Positions 34,471 to 43,162 of a stretch of 64,000 nt of DNA are shown here, piece by piece (the stretch's first letter is position 1; each line of letters opens with the position of its first letter). The stretch is from Variovorax sp. 54. Lineage in GTDB: Bacteria > Pseudomonadota > Gammaproteobacteria > Burkholderiales > Burkholderiaceae_C. The translations under genes were made by a program, and so were the position numbers. Under the pieces are notes generated by a model. That model was not told where the DNA came from. It made no database searches and was given only the letters and a program-made list of their open reading frames with translations. Location of the stretch: contig NZ_PEFF01000001.1 in the NCBI RefSeq assembly GCF_002754375.1, positions 3,058,501 through 3,122,500 on the forward strand, read 5' to 3'.

Positions 34471-35031
34471 ATGGCTCTCAAATCCACCATCTTCAAGGCC
34501 ACCCTCGCGGTGGCCGACATCGACCACGGCTACTACGCCGACCATGCGCTGACCCTGGCGCGCCACCCCAGCGAGACCGACGAGCGGATGATGATCCGGC
34601 TGGTCGCGCTCGCGCTCAACGCGCACCAGCTGCAGGACATCTGCAACGGCGACGGCACGCTGGCCTTCGGCGCCGGCCTGTCGAATGTCGAGGAACCCGA
34701 CGTGTGGCTGCGCGACTTCACGGGCCAGACCAAGATCTGGATCGAGGTCGGCCAGCCCGAAGACAAGCCCATCATCAAGGCCTGCGGCAAGGCGGACGAG
34801 GTGATCGTCTATTGCTTCAACCACGCCGCCGAAATCTGGTGGCGCGGCATCGAGAACAAGCTCACGCGGCCGCAGAACCTGAAGGTCTACCGCGTGCCGA
34901 CCGAGGCTTCGCAGGCGCTCGCCAAGCTGGCGCAGCGCAGCATGCAGCTGCAGGCGACGATCCAGGAAAGCACGCTGACGCTGGGCGACGGCGTCAACAG
35001 CATCGACGTCGAACTGCTCAAGTGGAAGTGA
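34471..35031 (+). CDS. yaeQ: YaeQ family protein
   Basis: A 186-aa protein with the YaeQ signature ALKSTIFKATLAVADIDHGYY at the N-terminus (split: KSTIFKA, then DIDHGYY) and VGQPEDKPIIKACGKADEV in the middle. The fold is related to PD-(D/E)xK nucleases, and the DVWLRDF...IWIEVGQP segment carries the candidate acidic residues. Its biological role is unsettled. Length equals the E. coli protein (181 aa) closely. Confidence 0.92.
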   Translation: MALKSTIFKATLAVADIDHGYYADHALTLARHPSETDERMMIRLVALALNAHQLQDICNGDGTLAFGAGLSNVEEPDVWLRDFTGQTKIWIEVGQPEDKPIIKACGKADEVIVYCFNHAAEIWWRGIENKLTRPQNLKVYRVPTEASQALAKLAQRSMQLQATIQESTLTLGDGVNSIDVELLKWK

Positions 35032-35044
35032 AGGGTCCGCGCGG

Positions 35045-35350
35045 CTAGGCCACCGGCATCATCTCGCCGCACTCCCAGCACTGCTCGAAGCCGCCTTCGA
35101 CCTGCTCGCCGCACACGCACAGCCAGCTGCGCTGCGGGCGGTTCTGCAGTTCGTGCAGCAGGCGCTGCGCGAGCTCGTACTGCGATGCGTCGTCGACCCA
35201 GATCTCGGGCAGGCACTGGTCGGGCGGCAACTGGCCCATGACCGCGCCGAGGAATTCGCGCTGCACTGTCGCGGCCACGCCCTCCTCGCGCAAGGCATGC
35301 GCCCACACGGTCGCGATCGCGAGGTTGGGGGCTTGCGCGAGGCGGCGCAT
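35045..35350 (-). CDS. DUF2007-like small protein with C-terminal zinc ribbon
   Basis: A 101-aa protein. The first 75 residues resemble DUF2007-type domains (LAIATVWAHALREEGVAA...EIWVDDASQYELAQRLL), thought to be signal-transducing or regulatory. The last 30 residues carry a CxC...CxxC zinc-ribbon-like pattern (CVCGEQ...CWECGE). It starts 2 bp after the stop of the upstream DUF3717/DUF1289 gene, so the two are cotranscribed. Function is unknown. Confidence 0.78.
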   Translation of the reverse strand: MRRLAQAPNLAIATVWAHALREEGVAATVQREFLGAVMGQLPPDQCLPEIWVDDASQYELAQRLLHELQNRPQRSWLCVCGEQVEGGFEQCWECGEMMPVA

Positions 35351-35352
35351 GG

Positions 35353-35817
35353 TCAGGGCGCCCAGTGCTTGTCGTCGTCCGGGTCGAACTCGGGCTCCGC
35401 GGCGGTGGGTTCGGCTTCGCGCGCACGCTCGGCGTAGCGGTTGAAGCGCCAGGCCGAGTCTTCCATGGTGATGCGGCGCCAGGTGACGCGCTTCTCGACC
35501 GGCGTCATGGCCGGCCAGTACTGCACCTCGTCGAAGCTGCGGCCGCAGCCCTTGCATTCGTCGTCGCCCTGGCTGGTCGAGCAGATCGCGATGCAGGGCG
35601 TGTCGGGCGTGCTGTGGTACCAGTCGAGCCAGGCAGCCCAGGCCTTGGCGGGAAAGCCGACCTCGTCGACCTCGTCTTCGTGGTGGAAGACCATGAGCGC
35701 GTAGACCTCGGCCAGCGCGCGCAGTTCGGGTGCCAGCGTGATGCCGTCGGGCGAGGGAGACTTCTCGCGCCAGTGGTTGATGGCGGCCTCGATGTCGGTG
35801 ATGTGGATGGCGGCCAT
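35353..35817 (-). CDS. DUF3717-DUF1289 fusion protein
   Basis: A 154-aa protein. Residues 1-55 match DUF3717 (HITDIEAAINHWREKSPS, with LAPELRALAEVYALM). Residues about 74-120 are DUF1289, a short Cys-rich domain (CIAICSTSQGDDECKGCGR), probably metal-binding. The C-terminal tail is acidic and poorly conserved. DUF3717 is restricted to Burkholderiales as I know it. Function is unknown. It forms a two-gene unit with the following DUF2007-like gene, both containing Cys-rich metal-site candidates. Confidence 0.85.
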   Translation of the reverse strand: MAAIHITDIEAAINHWREKSPSPDGITLAPELRALAEVYALMVFHHEDEVDEVGFPAKAWAAWLDWYHSTPDTPCIAICSTSQGDDECKGCGRSFDEVQYWPAMTPVEKRVTWRRITMEDSAWRFNRYAERAREAEPTAAEPEFDPDDDKHWAP

Positions 35818-35966
35818 GGAGAGTGAAAAAACAGCGAGCGGCGATCATAGTCCCGCAATGTCCCACCCCTTCTTAGGGCCATAGGCGCTACGAAAAATAG
35901 AGCGTGCATCGCCCAGTGCATGCGGCCTGCAGAAGGATCGACCTTGAATGCAAAGAAAACTTTTGG

Positions 35967-35996
35967 TTGCCTCGGCGCGGTCTTCAATGCTCTAAT
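35967..35996 (+). promoter_or_regulatory. candidate sigma-70 promoter of the riboswitch-terC transcript
   Basis: TTGCCT (35967-35972) and TCTAAT (35991-35996) are separated by 18 bp. A start about 7 bp later falls at 36003, two bases before the riboswitch P1 stem. The 507-bp gap 35818-36324 holds only this promoter and the riboswitch leader; no gene is seen. Confidence 0.5.
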
Positions 35997-36004
35997 CCCG
36001 CCCA

Positions 36005-36147
36005 CGAAGGGGAGTAGCTCCCGATCGCTGCCCCCGGGCAGCGTGAATCGTCAGGTCGTCAATACGAAGCACAACACTTCCGGCCTGGCGGGCGACACAC
36101 GCGCCGACACTTGTCGGCGCGCCTGCTGTTGTCGAGCGAGACCTTCG
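36005..36147 (+). promoter_or_regulatory. yybP-ykoY Mn2+ riboswitch aptamer
   Basis: The hallmark GGGGAGTAGC is at 36009-36018. GTCGTCAATACG and the closing GAGCGAGACC (36134-36143) also match the conserved core of the yybP-ykoY class. CGAAGG (36005-36010) and CCTTCG (36142-36147) close P1. Internal hairpins are clear: GCTGCCC/GGGCAGC (36027-36042) and GCGCCGACA/TGTCGGCGC (36101-36120). The gene downstream is TerC, a known target of this Mn2+-sensing RNA in proteobacteria. Confidence 0.85.
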
Positions 36148-36175
36148 ATTTGAACCTGCGCAGGTTTGGTCGAAG
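36142..36175 (+). promoter_or_regulatory. riboswitch expression platform hairpin
   Basis: CTTCGA (36143-36148) can pair with TCGAAG (36170-36175), enclosing the perfect palindrome AACCTGCGCAGGTT (36153-36166). This uses the 3' strand of aptamer P1, so the two folds exclude each other. No U-tract follows, so control of RNA exposure, Rho or translation is more likely than intrinsic termination. Confidence 0.55.
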
Positions 36176-36324
36176 CGTTCGCAAGTCCCCGGTGTCACCC
36201 GGCCTTCGCACCCCCGCTTTCGACCGCGCCCGCGCAGGGTGAATCGAAACGCATCGGCATGCCGCTGCCCGTCGTGGTCCCCATCAGGGAGCTGCGGGCA
36301 TGGCGCCAAGACAAAGAGGAATCT

Positions 36325-37059
36325 ATGGAACAGTTCATGGCCCCGGAATTCTGGGTCGCAGTCGGTCAGATCATCATGATCGACATTCTTTTGGGCGGCG
36401 ACAACGCCGTCGTCATCGCGCTGGCATGCCGCAAGCTGCCGCCCGCGCAGCGCACCCAGGGCATCCTGTGGGGCACCGCCGGCGCCATCATCCTGCGCGT
36501 GATCCTGATCTTCTTCGCGCTCACACTGCTCGCGATTCCGTTCCTGAAGCTGGTGGGCGCGATCCTGCTGCTGTGGATCGGCGTGAAACTGCTGGCCCCC
36601 GACCATGACGACGCGCACGGCAACATCACCGGCAGCGACAAGCTCTGGGGTGCCGTCAAGACCGTGATCATTGCCGACCTGGTGATGAGCGTGGACAACG
36701 TGATCGCCATCGCCGGTGCCGCACAAGGCGCGGGCGAAGGCCACCAGATGCCGCTCGTGATCTTCGGTCTGCTCGTGAGCATCCCGATCATCGTCTGGGG
36801 CAGCCAGCTGGTCATCAAGCTGATGGACCGCTTCCCGATGATCATCACGCTGGGCGGCATGCTGCTGGGCTGGATCGCCGGCACGATGGCTGTGTCCGAC
36901 CCGGCACTGGCGAACCCCGCCAACTGGACCTGGGTGCCGAAGGTGCCGCAGACCGACACCATCAAGTACGCCGCCGGCATCTTCGGTGCGCTGCTGGTGC
37001 TGGCGATCGGCAAGTGGGCCGCTTCGCGCAAGCCGGCTCCCGCCACCCCGGCTCACTGA
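36325..37059 (+). CDS. TerC family membrane protein (probable Mn2+ exporter)
   Basis: A 244-aa integral membrane protein with seven hydrophobic segments. The two TerC signature helices are LLGGDNAVVIALA near residue 22 and DLVMSVDNVIAIAGAA near 115; their Asp/Asn residues are the presumed metal site. The ATG at 36325 follows AAGAGGA. The upstream Mn2+ riboswitch strongly suggests a manganese export or metalation role. A second, shorter TerC paralogue lies at 56163-56846 without a riboswitch. Confidence 0.92.
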   Translation: MEQFMAPEFWVAVGQIIMIDILLGGDNAVVIALACRKLPPAQRTQGILWGTAGAIILRVILIFFALTLLAIPFLKLVGAILLLWIGVKLLAPDHDDAHGNITGSDKLWGAVKTVIIADLVMSVDNVIAIAGAAQGAGEGHQMPLVIFGLLVSIPIIVWGSQLVIKLMDRFPMIITLGGMLLGWIAGTMAVSDPALANPANWTWVPKVPQTDTIKYAAGIFGALLVLAIGKWAASRKPAPATPAH

Positions 37060-37145
37060 GCGTTCATCGGTCGATAAACGCCCCGCACTGAAACTTCTTG
37101 CATCAATCCGGTCTCTGTCACTCTAACTATCAAAGGAGAGCACTC

Positions 37146-37610
37146 ATGGAAAAGATCATTCTTTACGTCGACGACGCCGTCTATGCCAGCGAGCAGTTCG
37201 CCGAACTGGCGCCGGACGCAAACAACGTCGTCGCGCGCCATTGGGTGCTCGTGGCCTGCGCGCCGCGCATGACACACCGGATCAGCAAGTGGGTGAGCCA
37301 CAGCGCGCGCGAGAACTGGCGCGCCAAGTGGTTCAGCAAGGTGCAGGCGCAGATGCTGCCGCTGCTCGAACGCAACGGCGGCCAGGTGACGGCGGTGCTG
37401 GCCAAGGGCCCGCTGACCGACCTGACGCAGCAACTCAAGCGCGAGCACGCGGCCTCCCATGTGGTCGATGCGCGCCGCCCGAAGATCGGCGTCGACCTGG
37501 AACCGGTCACGCCCGAGCAGACCCCGCCCAAGCAATCGGGCTGGGCCTTTCCCGGCGCCGTGATGGGCATGGGCGCACTGCTGGTGCTGGCGAACGAGCT
37601 GGCCGAGTAG
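37146..37610 (+). CDS. uncharacterised 154-aa protein with C-terminal membrane helix
   Basis: Starts after a good AAAGGAGA ribosome site, 86 bp beyond terC, and is probably cotranscribed with it. The N-terminal part (EKIILYVDDAVYASEQF, then VVARHWVLVACAPRMTH) alternates strands and helices as in small alpha/beta sensor domains. The C-terminus has one hydrophobic helix (WAFPGAVMGMGALLVLANEL). I do not recognise the family. A strong terminator follows, so it closes the terC transcript. Confidence 0.8.
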   Translation: MEKIILYVDDAVYASEQFAELAPDANNVVARHWVLVACAPRMTHRISKWVSHSARENWRAKWFSKVQAQMLPLLERNGGQVTAVLAKGPLTDLTQQLKREHAASHVVDARRPKIGVDLEPVTPEQTPPKQSGWAFPGAVMGMGALLVLANELAE

Positions 37611-37646
37611 GCCTCGTCAGGGTCACACGCCCCACCGAACCGACAC

Positions 37647-37676
37647 AAGCCCCGCTGCGGCAACGCAGCGGGGCTT
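37647..37676 (+). terminator. strong intrinsic terminator
   Basis: A 13-bp perfect stem, AAGCCCCGCTGCG/CGCAGCGGGGCTT, has a GCAA tetraloop and is followed by GTTCTTTT. It ends the terC transcript 37 bp after the last stop codon. Confidence 0.92.
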
Positions 37677-37715
37677 GTTCTTTTGTGGGGGCCCGTGTGG
37701 GGTATCCTGCGACGC

Positions 37716-38072
37716 ATGCGCATCCTCCTCAAATGGCTGCTCAGCGCCGTCGCGCTGCTCGCGGTCGCCTACCTCTACAGCGGCGTCCAGGTTCAGAGTT
37801 TCGGTTCGGCGCTGCTCGCGGCGGCCGTGATCGGCCTGCTCAACATGATCGTGCGGCCGGTGCTGGTGATCCTCACATTGCCGGTCACCATCGTCACGCT
37901 CGGGCTGTTCCTGTTCGTGATCAACGCGCTGCTGTTCTGGGCCGCCTCGGGCATGCTCGGCGGCTTCCACGTCAGCGGCTTCTTCGCCGCGCTGCTGGGC
38001 TCGCTGATCTACTCGCTGCTCGGGCTGCTCATCGAGAGCGCGCTGGGCGGGCTGCTGTCGCCACGGCGCTGA
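37716..38072 (+). CDS. YvlD/phage-holin-4 family membrane protein
   Basis: A 118-aa protein consisting almost wholly of four hydrophobic helices, with IVRPVLVILTLPVTIVTLGLF as the family signature (split at the Pro). The family name comes from similarity to mycobacteriophage holins, but these are ordinary chromosomal membrane proteins of unknown role. It lies between terminators and is apparently monocistronic. It converges with the M48 protease gene. Confidence 0.88.
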   Translation: MRILLKWLLSAVALLAVAYLYSGVQVQSFGSALLAAAVIGLLNMIVRPVLVILTLPVTIVTLGLFLFVINALLFWAASGMLGGFHVSGFFAALLGSLIYSLLGLLIESALGGLLSPRR

Positions 38073-38104
38073 GCGCCGGCGGCAACGCCCCTTCCCCTTC
38101 TTCA

Positions 38105-39676
38105 TCACTTCAGCGGCGGCTCCTCGGCCTGCTGCTTGACCAGCACGTCGACGGCGCGCGCGCGCGTGTCGACGATCGATGCCTCGTAATGGTCGATGGG
38201 CGCGCCCGACTTGCGGATCAGCTCCTGCGCCGCCTTGAAGCGGTCGCGCGCCGCCGGGTAGTCGAGGATCGCCACGTTGGCCTCGGCATCGGCGCGGATC
38301 GCGCGCAGCGTGTCGTTCTGCGCACCGTACAGATTGGCCAGCGTGCGCCAGGCCGTGGCATCGCGCGGATGAACAGCCACCCAGTCGCGCAGCGCGGGCA
38401 CCATCGGCGCGGGCTGACGCTGGGCGATGGCGGCTTCGGCCGCGAGGATCATCTCGGGCCGCTCCTTCGATTTGGCATCGAGCAGCGCCGCCGCACGCGG
38501 GGCCGCGCCGCCCGCGAGTTCGATCTCGGCCTGCAGCCAGCGCGCCTGCTTGGACGCGGCCGCGTCGTCGGCCGTGCGCACCACGAGCCGCTCGGCCAGC
38601 GCACGCGCCGCCTTGAAGTCGCGCAGCTCCTTGGCCGCCATCGCCGCCGCGTAGAGCGTGCCCGCCTGCTGGGCCGGTGAACTGCCCGCGAACTCGCCGC
38701 TCGACGCCGCGTTGACCCACAACCGCAGCACGTCGACGCCCGGGCGCGTCAGCACGCGGGCGCGCGCGGCGACCATGGCGTGGTCCATCACCAGCGGCAC
38801 CACCGGCGGTGCGGCGTCGGCGCGGAACTGGAAACGGCCCTGCATGTCCGAGATGCGCTCGGTCGTCAGCGGATGGCTGCGCAGGTAGGGGTACGAGCCG
38901 TTGTCGTTCAGGCGCGAGGCGTACTGCAGCTTCTCGAACATCGCCGCAGCGCCCTGCGGCGCAAAGCCCGCCTGCGTCATCACGCCGAAGCCGATGCGGT
39001 CGGCCTCGCGCTCCATGTCGCGCGAGAAGCTCAGCTGGTTCTGCATGAACAGCGCCTGGCTGCCCATGATCACCGCCTGGCCGGCGTCGGCATTGCGGCT
39101 CTTGCTCGCCGCGATCATCCCGAGGATCAGGCCGGCGATCATCAAGGGCATCTGCTTGCCCTGCTTGTTCATGATGCGCGAGATGTGGCGCTGCGTGACG
39201 TGCGACAGCTCGTGCCCGAGCACCGTCGCCAGTTCGTCACGGCTGCCGACCGCGGCCACCAGGCCCAGGTTCAGCCCGAGGTAGCCGCCCGGCAGCGCAA
39301 AGGCGTTGATGTTGCGGTCACGCCCCAGCAGGATGGTCCAGGCAAAGCGCTCGTCGAGCTCGGGCGTGAGCTCGCCGCGCGCGCGTGCGGCGGCCAGCAG
39401 GCGCTGCCAGATGTCCTGCACGTAGGCGGCGATCACCGGGTCGTCGATGTAGTCCGTGTCGCGGTACAGCTCGCGCACGATCTGGTCGCCCAACTGGCGC
39501 TCGGCACTCGCCGTCATCTCGCCGCCGTCACCGAGGCCCGGCAGGATCTGCTGCACCTGTGCCAGCGCGGGGACCGGCAGCAGCACCTGGGAAGCTATCA
39601 AAAAGGTAGCACACACCGCATGCCGGAGGGGCGTCGGGCGTGTTTTCTTGGGGAAAGAGGGAGTCAAGCGCGGCAT
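38105..39676 (-). CDS. periplasmic M48 metalloprotease, BepA-like
   Basis: A 523-aa protein. A signal peptide (cleavage near residue 40, PALAQ) is followed by an M48 peptidase domain with the zinc motif HELSH at 155-159 and the third ligand Glu in [11 protein letters not shown] near 220. The C-terminal 200 residues are TPR-like. BepA proteases degrade stalled outer-membrane proteins and assist LptD assembly. The ATG at 39676 is preferred because it starts the charged n-region; ATGs up to 39715 would add residues without signal character. It is divergent from moaC. Confidence 0.9.
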   Translation of the reverse strand: MPRLTPSFPKKTRPTPLRHAVCATFLIASQVLLPVPALAQVQQILPGLGDGGEMTASAERQLGDQIVRELYRDTDYIDDPVIAAYVQDIWQRLLAAARARGELTPELDERFAWTILLGRDRNINAFALPGGYLGLNLGLVAAVGSRDELATVLGHELSHVTQRHISRIMNKQGKQMPLMIAGLILGMIAASKSRNADAGQAVIMGSQALFMQNQLSFSRDMEREADRIGFGVMTQAGFAPQGAAAMFEKLQYASRLNDNGSYPYLRSHPLTTERISDMQGRFQFRADAAPPVVPLVMDHAMVAARARVLTRPGVDVLRLWVNAASSGEFAGSSPAQQAGTLYAAAMAAKELRDFKAARALAERLVVRTADDAAASKQARWLQAEIELAGGAAPRAAALLDAKSKERPEMILAAEAAIAQRQPAPMVPALRDWVAVHPRDATAWRTLANLYGAQNDTLRAIRADAEANVAILDYPAARDRFKAAQELIRKSGAPIDHYEASIVDTRARAVDVLVKQQAEEPPLK

Positions 39677-39730
39677 TCCTCGTCTGTGGCTCGGGCTCGT
39701 ATGATGCATCTTCAAAACGAACGTTCACCG

Positions 39731-40219
39731 ATGAGCACCCTCACCCACTTCGACGCCCAAGGCCAGGCCCACATGGTCGACGTGGCGGCCAAGCCCGCCA
39801 CCCATCGCGTGGCCGTGGCCACCGGCCGCATCGAGATGCAGCCCGCGACGCTGGCGCTGATCGAATCGGGCACCGCCAAGAAGGGCGACGTGCTGGGCAT
39901 CGCGCGCATCGCCGGCATCCAGGCGGCCAAGAAGACCAGCGACCTCATCCCGCTGTGCCACCCGCTCGCGCTGACCCGCGTGGCCGTGGCCTTCGCACTC
40001 GCCGAGGGCGGCCAGGCGCCACAGGTGGCCTGCACCGCGACCGTCGAGACCGTCGGCCCGACCGGCGTCGAGATGGAAGCCCTGACCGCCGTGCAGGTCG
40101 CGCTGCTCACGATTTACGACATGTGCAAGGCCGTGGACCGCGGCATGCGCATCACCGACGTGCATGTGCTGGAGAAGCACGGCGGGAAGTCGGGCAGCTA
40201 CGTCGCGACGGCGGACTGA
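39731..40219 (+). CDS. moaC: cyclic pyranopterin monophosphate synthase
   Basis: A 162-aa molybdenum-cofactor enzyme that converts 3',8-cyclo-GTP from MoaA to cyclic pyranopterin monophosphate. Conserved residues are in [12 protein letters not shown] (residues about 72-83), the [13 protein letters not shown] loop and the catalytic KAVDRGM, with the lysine near 137. Length matches E. coli MoaC (161 aa). No other moa gene is adjacent. It shares a 54-bp divergent promoter region with the M48 protease gene. Confidence 0.96.
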   Translation: MSTLTHFDAQGQAHMVDVAAKPATHRVAVATGRIEMQPATLALIESGTAKKGDVLGIARIAGIQAAKKTSDLIPLCHPLALTRVAVAFALAEGGQAPQVACTATVETVGPTGVEMEALTAVQVALLTIYDMCKAVDRGMRITDVHVLEKHGGKSGSYVATAD

Positions 40220-40228
40220 ATCCAGCGG

Positions 40229-41935
40229 CTACAGCTCGGGCGCGTCGTCCGGGCGGTTGTCCAGCCAGCGGGCGAAGTCGGACGGAAACGCCACCCGGAA
40301 GCGTTCGGCCAGCGCATGCGCTTCGGCATCGCGCCCAAGCAGCTCGGCGCTTTCGATCAACTTCACGATGACCCGCGGCTCGGGCGAAAAGTGCAGCACG
40401 CGCCCGGCCAGTTCGTACATGTGCGCCGCATTCGCCGGCGTGACGGCGGTGAGCGTCACTTCGGCGAAATCCACCTGGCGTGAGAACAGCCACGAGCCCT
40501 GGAGCTTGGCGAGCGTGTCGTCGCGGTAGGCCGGCAGGCGCGCGTCGCGCGGCAGATAGATCTGGCTGATGCGGGTGTAGTCCCAGGCGGCGTAGCCGAT
40601 GAGGGCGAGCCAGGCTGCGGCGGCGAAGGCGGCGAGTTTTCTGCCGTTCGTCTTCGGGCGCTTGGGCGATGCTGGCCACAGGATGCCGAGGCACAGGCCG
40701 AACACCAGCTGGAACGGGCCGTACCAGAGCGGGTACTCGAGCAGGCTGTGTAGCAGGATGACGCCGAGCAGGCCCCACGCCATCAGCCGCAACGGATCGC
40801 GCTCGCGCCACGGCTTGGCCGCCCCCACCATCCAGAGAAATCCGCCACAGATCAACAACGCCGCCGGAATGCCCAGCTCGACCGCGAGGTGCAGCGGCAG
40901 GTTGTGGGCGTTGTCGAGGATCACCGGGAAACGCGGGCCGTTGTACAGCGTGGCGAAGTGCGCAAAGCTGAGTTCGCCCCAGCCCCAGCCGGTGAGGGGG
41001 CGCTGGGTGATGAGGGTCAGGACGTTCTGCCAGAGGACGACGCGGCTGTCAGTGGTGACGACGGCGGGTTGGAGGCGTGACGTCAAAGCCGCGGCGGCGA
41101 CCCAACCATCACTACCCGCAGCCAGATAAGGCAACACCGCAGCGAAGGCGAAGTAAAGCGGAATCCCTGCCAGCAGAACAAATGGCGGCGGGAGGCGAAA
41201 GGATCTCGAAATCGCCTTTCCGCGGCGCTCTCGCCAAGCCGCGACGCTCGCAACCGCCATGACCAAGACGAACTGAAGCAATCCGGTGCGCGACAAGGAG
41301 GCCGCTGCGGCGGCGATCAACACAACGGCCGCAGCCATCAGTCCCCATCGCGCTTGGCGCGAATCCCGTGTGCCATAGAGCCACAACATGGCAACGAGGG
41401 CCAGACTGAGCAGCGTGGCGAACTGGTTGCGCTGGCGCAGCGTGCCCCACGCGCGCCCTGTGGGTGGCGAAGTGAACCAGGATGCGAGGTCGCCCGCAAG
41501 GCCGTAGTACTGAAACAAACCCAGGACGGCATTGAGCAGTCCTGCACCGAAGAGTCCCCAAGCCATTGCCGTGGGTACCGAGGTATCGCTGTTTGATGAG
41601 CTGGCACCCAAGCCTGCTGCCAGCGCAGTGGCGGCAAGAACAGCCAGAGGGAGTGCGATGGGCCACCCGGCGGCATCCCAGACGCCCGCGAGCGCCAACA
41701 CCACTGCGCTTGCACCCAGCCAACGAGTCAGCACAGAAGCAGGCCAAGCCAAAGCTTGGGCACAGAGAAGCCAGCCTGCGAGACAGCTCCAAGACACCAA
41801 CTGCTGCCACACAGTGACCGACGGCCCCGCCACCAGCGGGGAGAGAAATGCGGATGCCAGCAGCGCTGCACGCACGCCGCAGAGGGCTCGCCCCGATGAA
41901 AGGAACGGGTCAGGACGGGCGAAGAAAAGCTGCAC
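40229..41935 (-). CDS. O-antigen ligase/PglL-type O-oligosaccharyltransferase
   Basis: A 568-aa polytopic membrane protein with about 12 helices. The large periplasmic Wzy_C loop carries ILDNAHNLPLHLAVELG, whose His is the key residue of the ligase family. Position decides the function: it diverges from the minor pilin operon and lies near two major pilin genes, as PglL/PilO/TfpO-type enzymes that glycosylate pilins do. The C-terminal region after residue 430 is a soluble periplasmic tail. A general protein O-glycosylase is equally possible. WaaL-type O-antigen ligase is less likely without LPS genes nearby. Confidence 0.82.
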   Translation of the reverse strand: MQLFFARPDPFLSSGRALCGVRAALLASAFLSPLVAGPSVTVWQQLVSWSCLAGWLLCAQALAWPASVLTRWLGASAVVLALAGVWDAAGWPIALPLAVLAATALAAGLGASSSNSDTSVPTAMAWGLFGAGLLNAVLGLFQYYGLAGDLASWFTSPPTGRAWGTLRQRNQFATLLSLALVAMLWLYGTRDSRQARWGLMAAAVVLIAAAAASLSRTGLLQFVLVMAVASVAAWRERRGKAISRSFRLPPPFVLLAGIPLYFAFAAVLPYLAAGSDGWVAAAALTSRLQPAVVTTDSRVVLWQNVLTLITQRPLTGWGWGELSFAHFATLYNGPRFPVILDNAHNLPLHLAVELGIPAALLICGGFLWMVGAAKPWRERDPLRLMAWGLLGVILLHSLLEYPLWYGPFQLVFGLCLGILWPASPKRPKTNGRKLAAFAAAAWLALIGYAAWDYTRISQIYLPRDARLPAYRDDTLAKLQGSWLFSRQVDFAEVTLTAVTPANAAHMYELAGRVLHFSPEPRVIVKLIESAELLGRDAEAHALAERFRVAFPSDFARWLDNRPDDAPEL

Positions 41936-41994
41936 AAGCCCATTGTGCCGCCCGCTCGATCCGACGAGTGGTCACGGCTGCCGGGCGAGTGGCT

Positions 41995-42023
41995 TTGGAA
42001 AGATCGGCAAATCGACACATTAT
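41995..42023 (+). promoter_or_regulatory. candidate promoter of the minor pilin operon
   Basis: TTGGAA (41995-42000) and CATTAT (42018-42023) are spaced by 17 bp in an AT-rich island 70 bp before pilE. No sigma-54 element was found here, in contrast to the major pilin gene. Confidence 0.4.
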
Positions 42024-42092
42024 TTAACAACATTTCGCAATTGTTTCCAGGCCCGATCCGCGGGCTTGAATCCGGCTTGAAAGGCAGTCTTG

Positions 42093-42575
42093 ATGAACCA
42101 CCGAGTTGCATTGCCCCCCCGATCAAGGATGGGCACACCAGAACCACGACGGGCGCTGAAGGGGTTCACCTTGATCGAACTCATGGTCACCATCGCCATC
42201 GTGGCGATCCTTGCGGCCATTGGTTACCCGAACTACTCGGACTACGTGCGACGCGGCAACGTCCAGGAGGCGCCTGGCAACCTGTCGAACTATCGCGCCC
42301 AATTGGAGCAGCGCTACCAGGACCACCGCACTTACGACAAGGGCGACAGCACCTGCGGCATTGATCCTCCAGTCACAACAAAGAATTTCCAGTACTCCTG
42401 CACCCTTGCCGACTCAGGCCAAAGCTACTCGCTCGCCGCAACCGGCCGAACCGGCACCACGGTTGCGGGCCTCGCCTACAAGCTGAATCAACGCAACGCG
42501 CAAAGCACCACGTGCACCAGTTGTGCCTGGAGCTTCAGCGGGGAGCCAACCTATTGGGTCATGCGCAAACCATGA
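42093..42575 (+). CDS. pilE: type IV pilin PilE-like minor pilin
   Basis: A 160-aa prepilin. After a long 24-residue leader, the prepilin peptidase site is [10 protein letters not shown], with the conserved Glu at +5 and a hydrophobic N-terminal helix. The C-terminal part has two cysteine pairs, including a CTSC near the end. It is first in the minor pilin operon. The downstream gene starts inside its stop codon. Unlike the two large pilins at 50-51 kb, it probably caps or primes the pilus. Confidence 0.9.
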   Translation: MNHRVALPPRSRMGTPEPRRALKGFTLIELMVTIAIVAILAAIGYPNYSDYVRRGNVQEAPGNLSNYRAQLEQRYQDHRTYDKGDSTCGIDPPVTTKNFQYSCTLADSGQSYSLAATGRTGTTVAGLAYKLNQRNAQSTTCTSCAWSFSGEPTYWVMRKP

Positions 42576-43162
42576 AGCCGAAGGCTCATCACTCGACAGA
42601 GGGCTTCACCCTGATTGAATTGATGGTCGGGATCGCTCTTCTCGGGATCCTGCTCATGCTTGCGTACCCGAGCTATACGAGCTTCATCCGCAACGCACAG
42701 GTCCGCGGCGCCGCAGAGTCGGTGCTCAACGGCTTGCAGTTGGCTCGGGCTGAAGCGATCCGGCGCAATGGCAATGTCCAGTTCACGCTGACGAACACGT
42801 CGAAGGGCGCGGCGCTGGCAGGAAGCACGGACTGGAACATCTACGCCGCGCTCCCCGCAACTCCCACGGTTTTCGACGACCTGGTGCAGGAGCGCCTGGG
42901 GGGTGATGCCTCGTCCAACGCCCGCGCCCAGGTTTCCACCACAGTGGGCACAAAGACCGCCGATCCCGGTGCCGGCATGCCGGCGACCATCACCTTCACC
43001 GGCCTCGGTCGCCTCGCTGCGGCGACGACCGCGCGCCAGATCGACTTCACCGGCGCAACCACCGACGTGCGCCGGCTGGCGATCGTCCTGGCTCCGGGCG
43101 GTGACGTGCGTCTGTGTGATCCCGGCCACTCCCTCGCAACCAATCCGCAAGGTTGTTCATGA
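42572..43162 (+). CDS. fimT: GspH/FimT-family minor pilin
   Basis: A 196-aa pseudopilin. The leader is cleaved at [16 protein letters not shown]. The helix is followed by NGLQLARAEAIRRNGNVQFTL, the GspH/FimT signature. FimT-type minor pilins help prime pilus assembly and, in competent species, bind DNA. ATGA overlaps exist at both ends, indicating tight coupling with pilE and pilV. Confidence 0.9.
   Translation: MKPKAHHSTEGFTLIELMVGIALLGILLMLAYPSYTSFIRNAQVRGAAESVLNGLQLARAEAIRRNGNVQFTLTNTSKGAALAGSTDWNIYAALPATPTVFDDLVQERLGGDASSNARAQVSTTVGTKTADPGAGMPATITFTGLGRLAAATTARQIDFTGATTDVRRLAIVLAPGGDVRLCDPGHSLATNPQGCS

Noticed and set aside
37716..38072. Prophage remnant suggested by the holin-family name
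   Set aside because: The YvlD-type family is chromosomal; no phage gene, integrase or attachment site is nearby.
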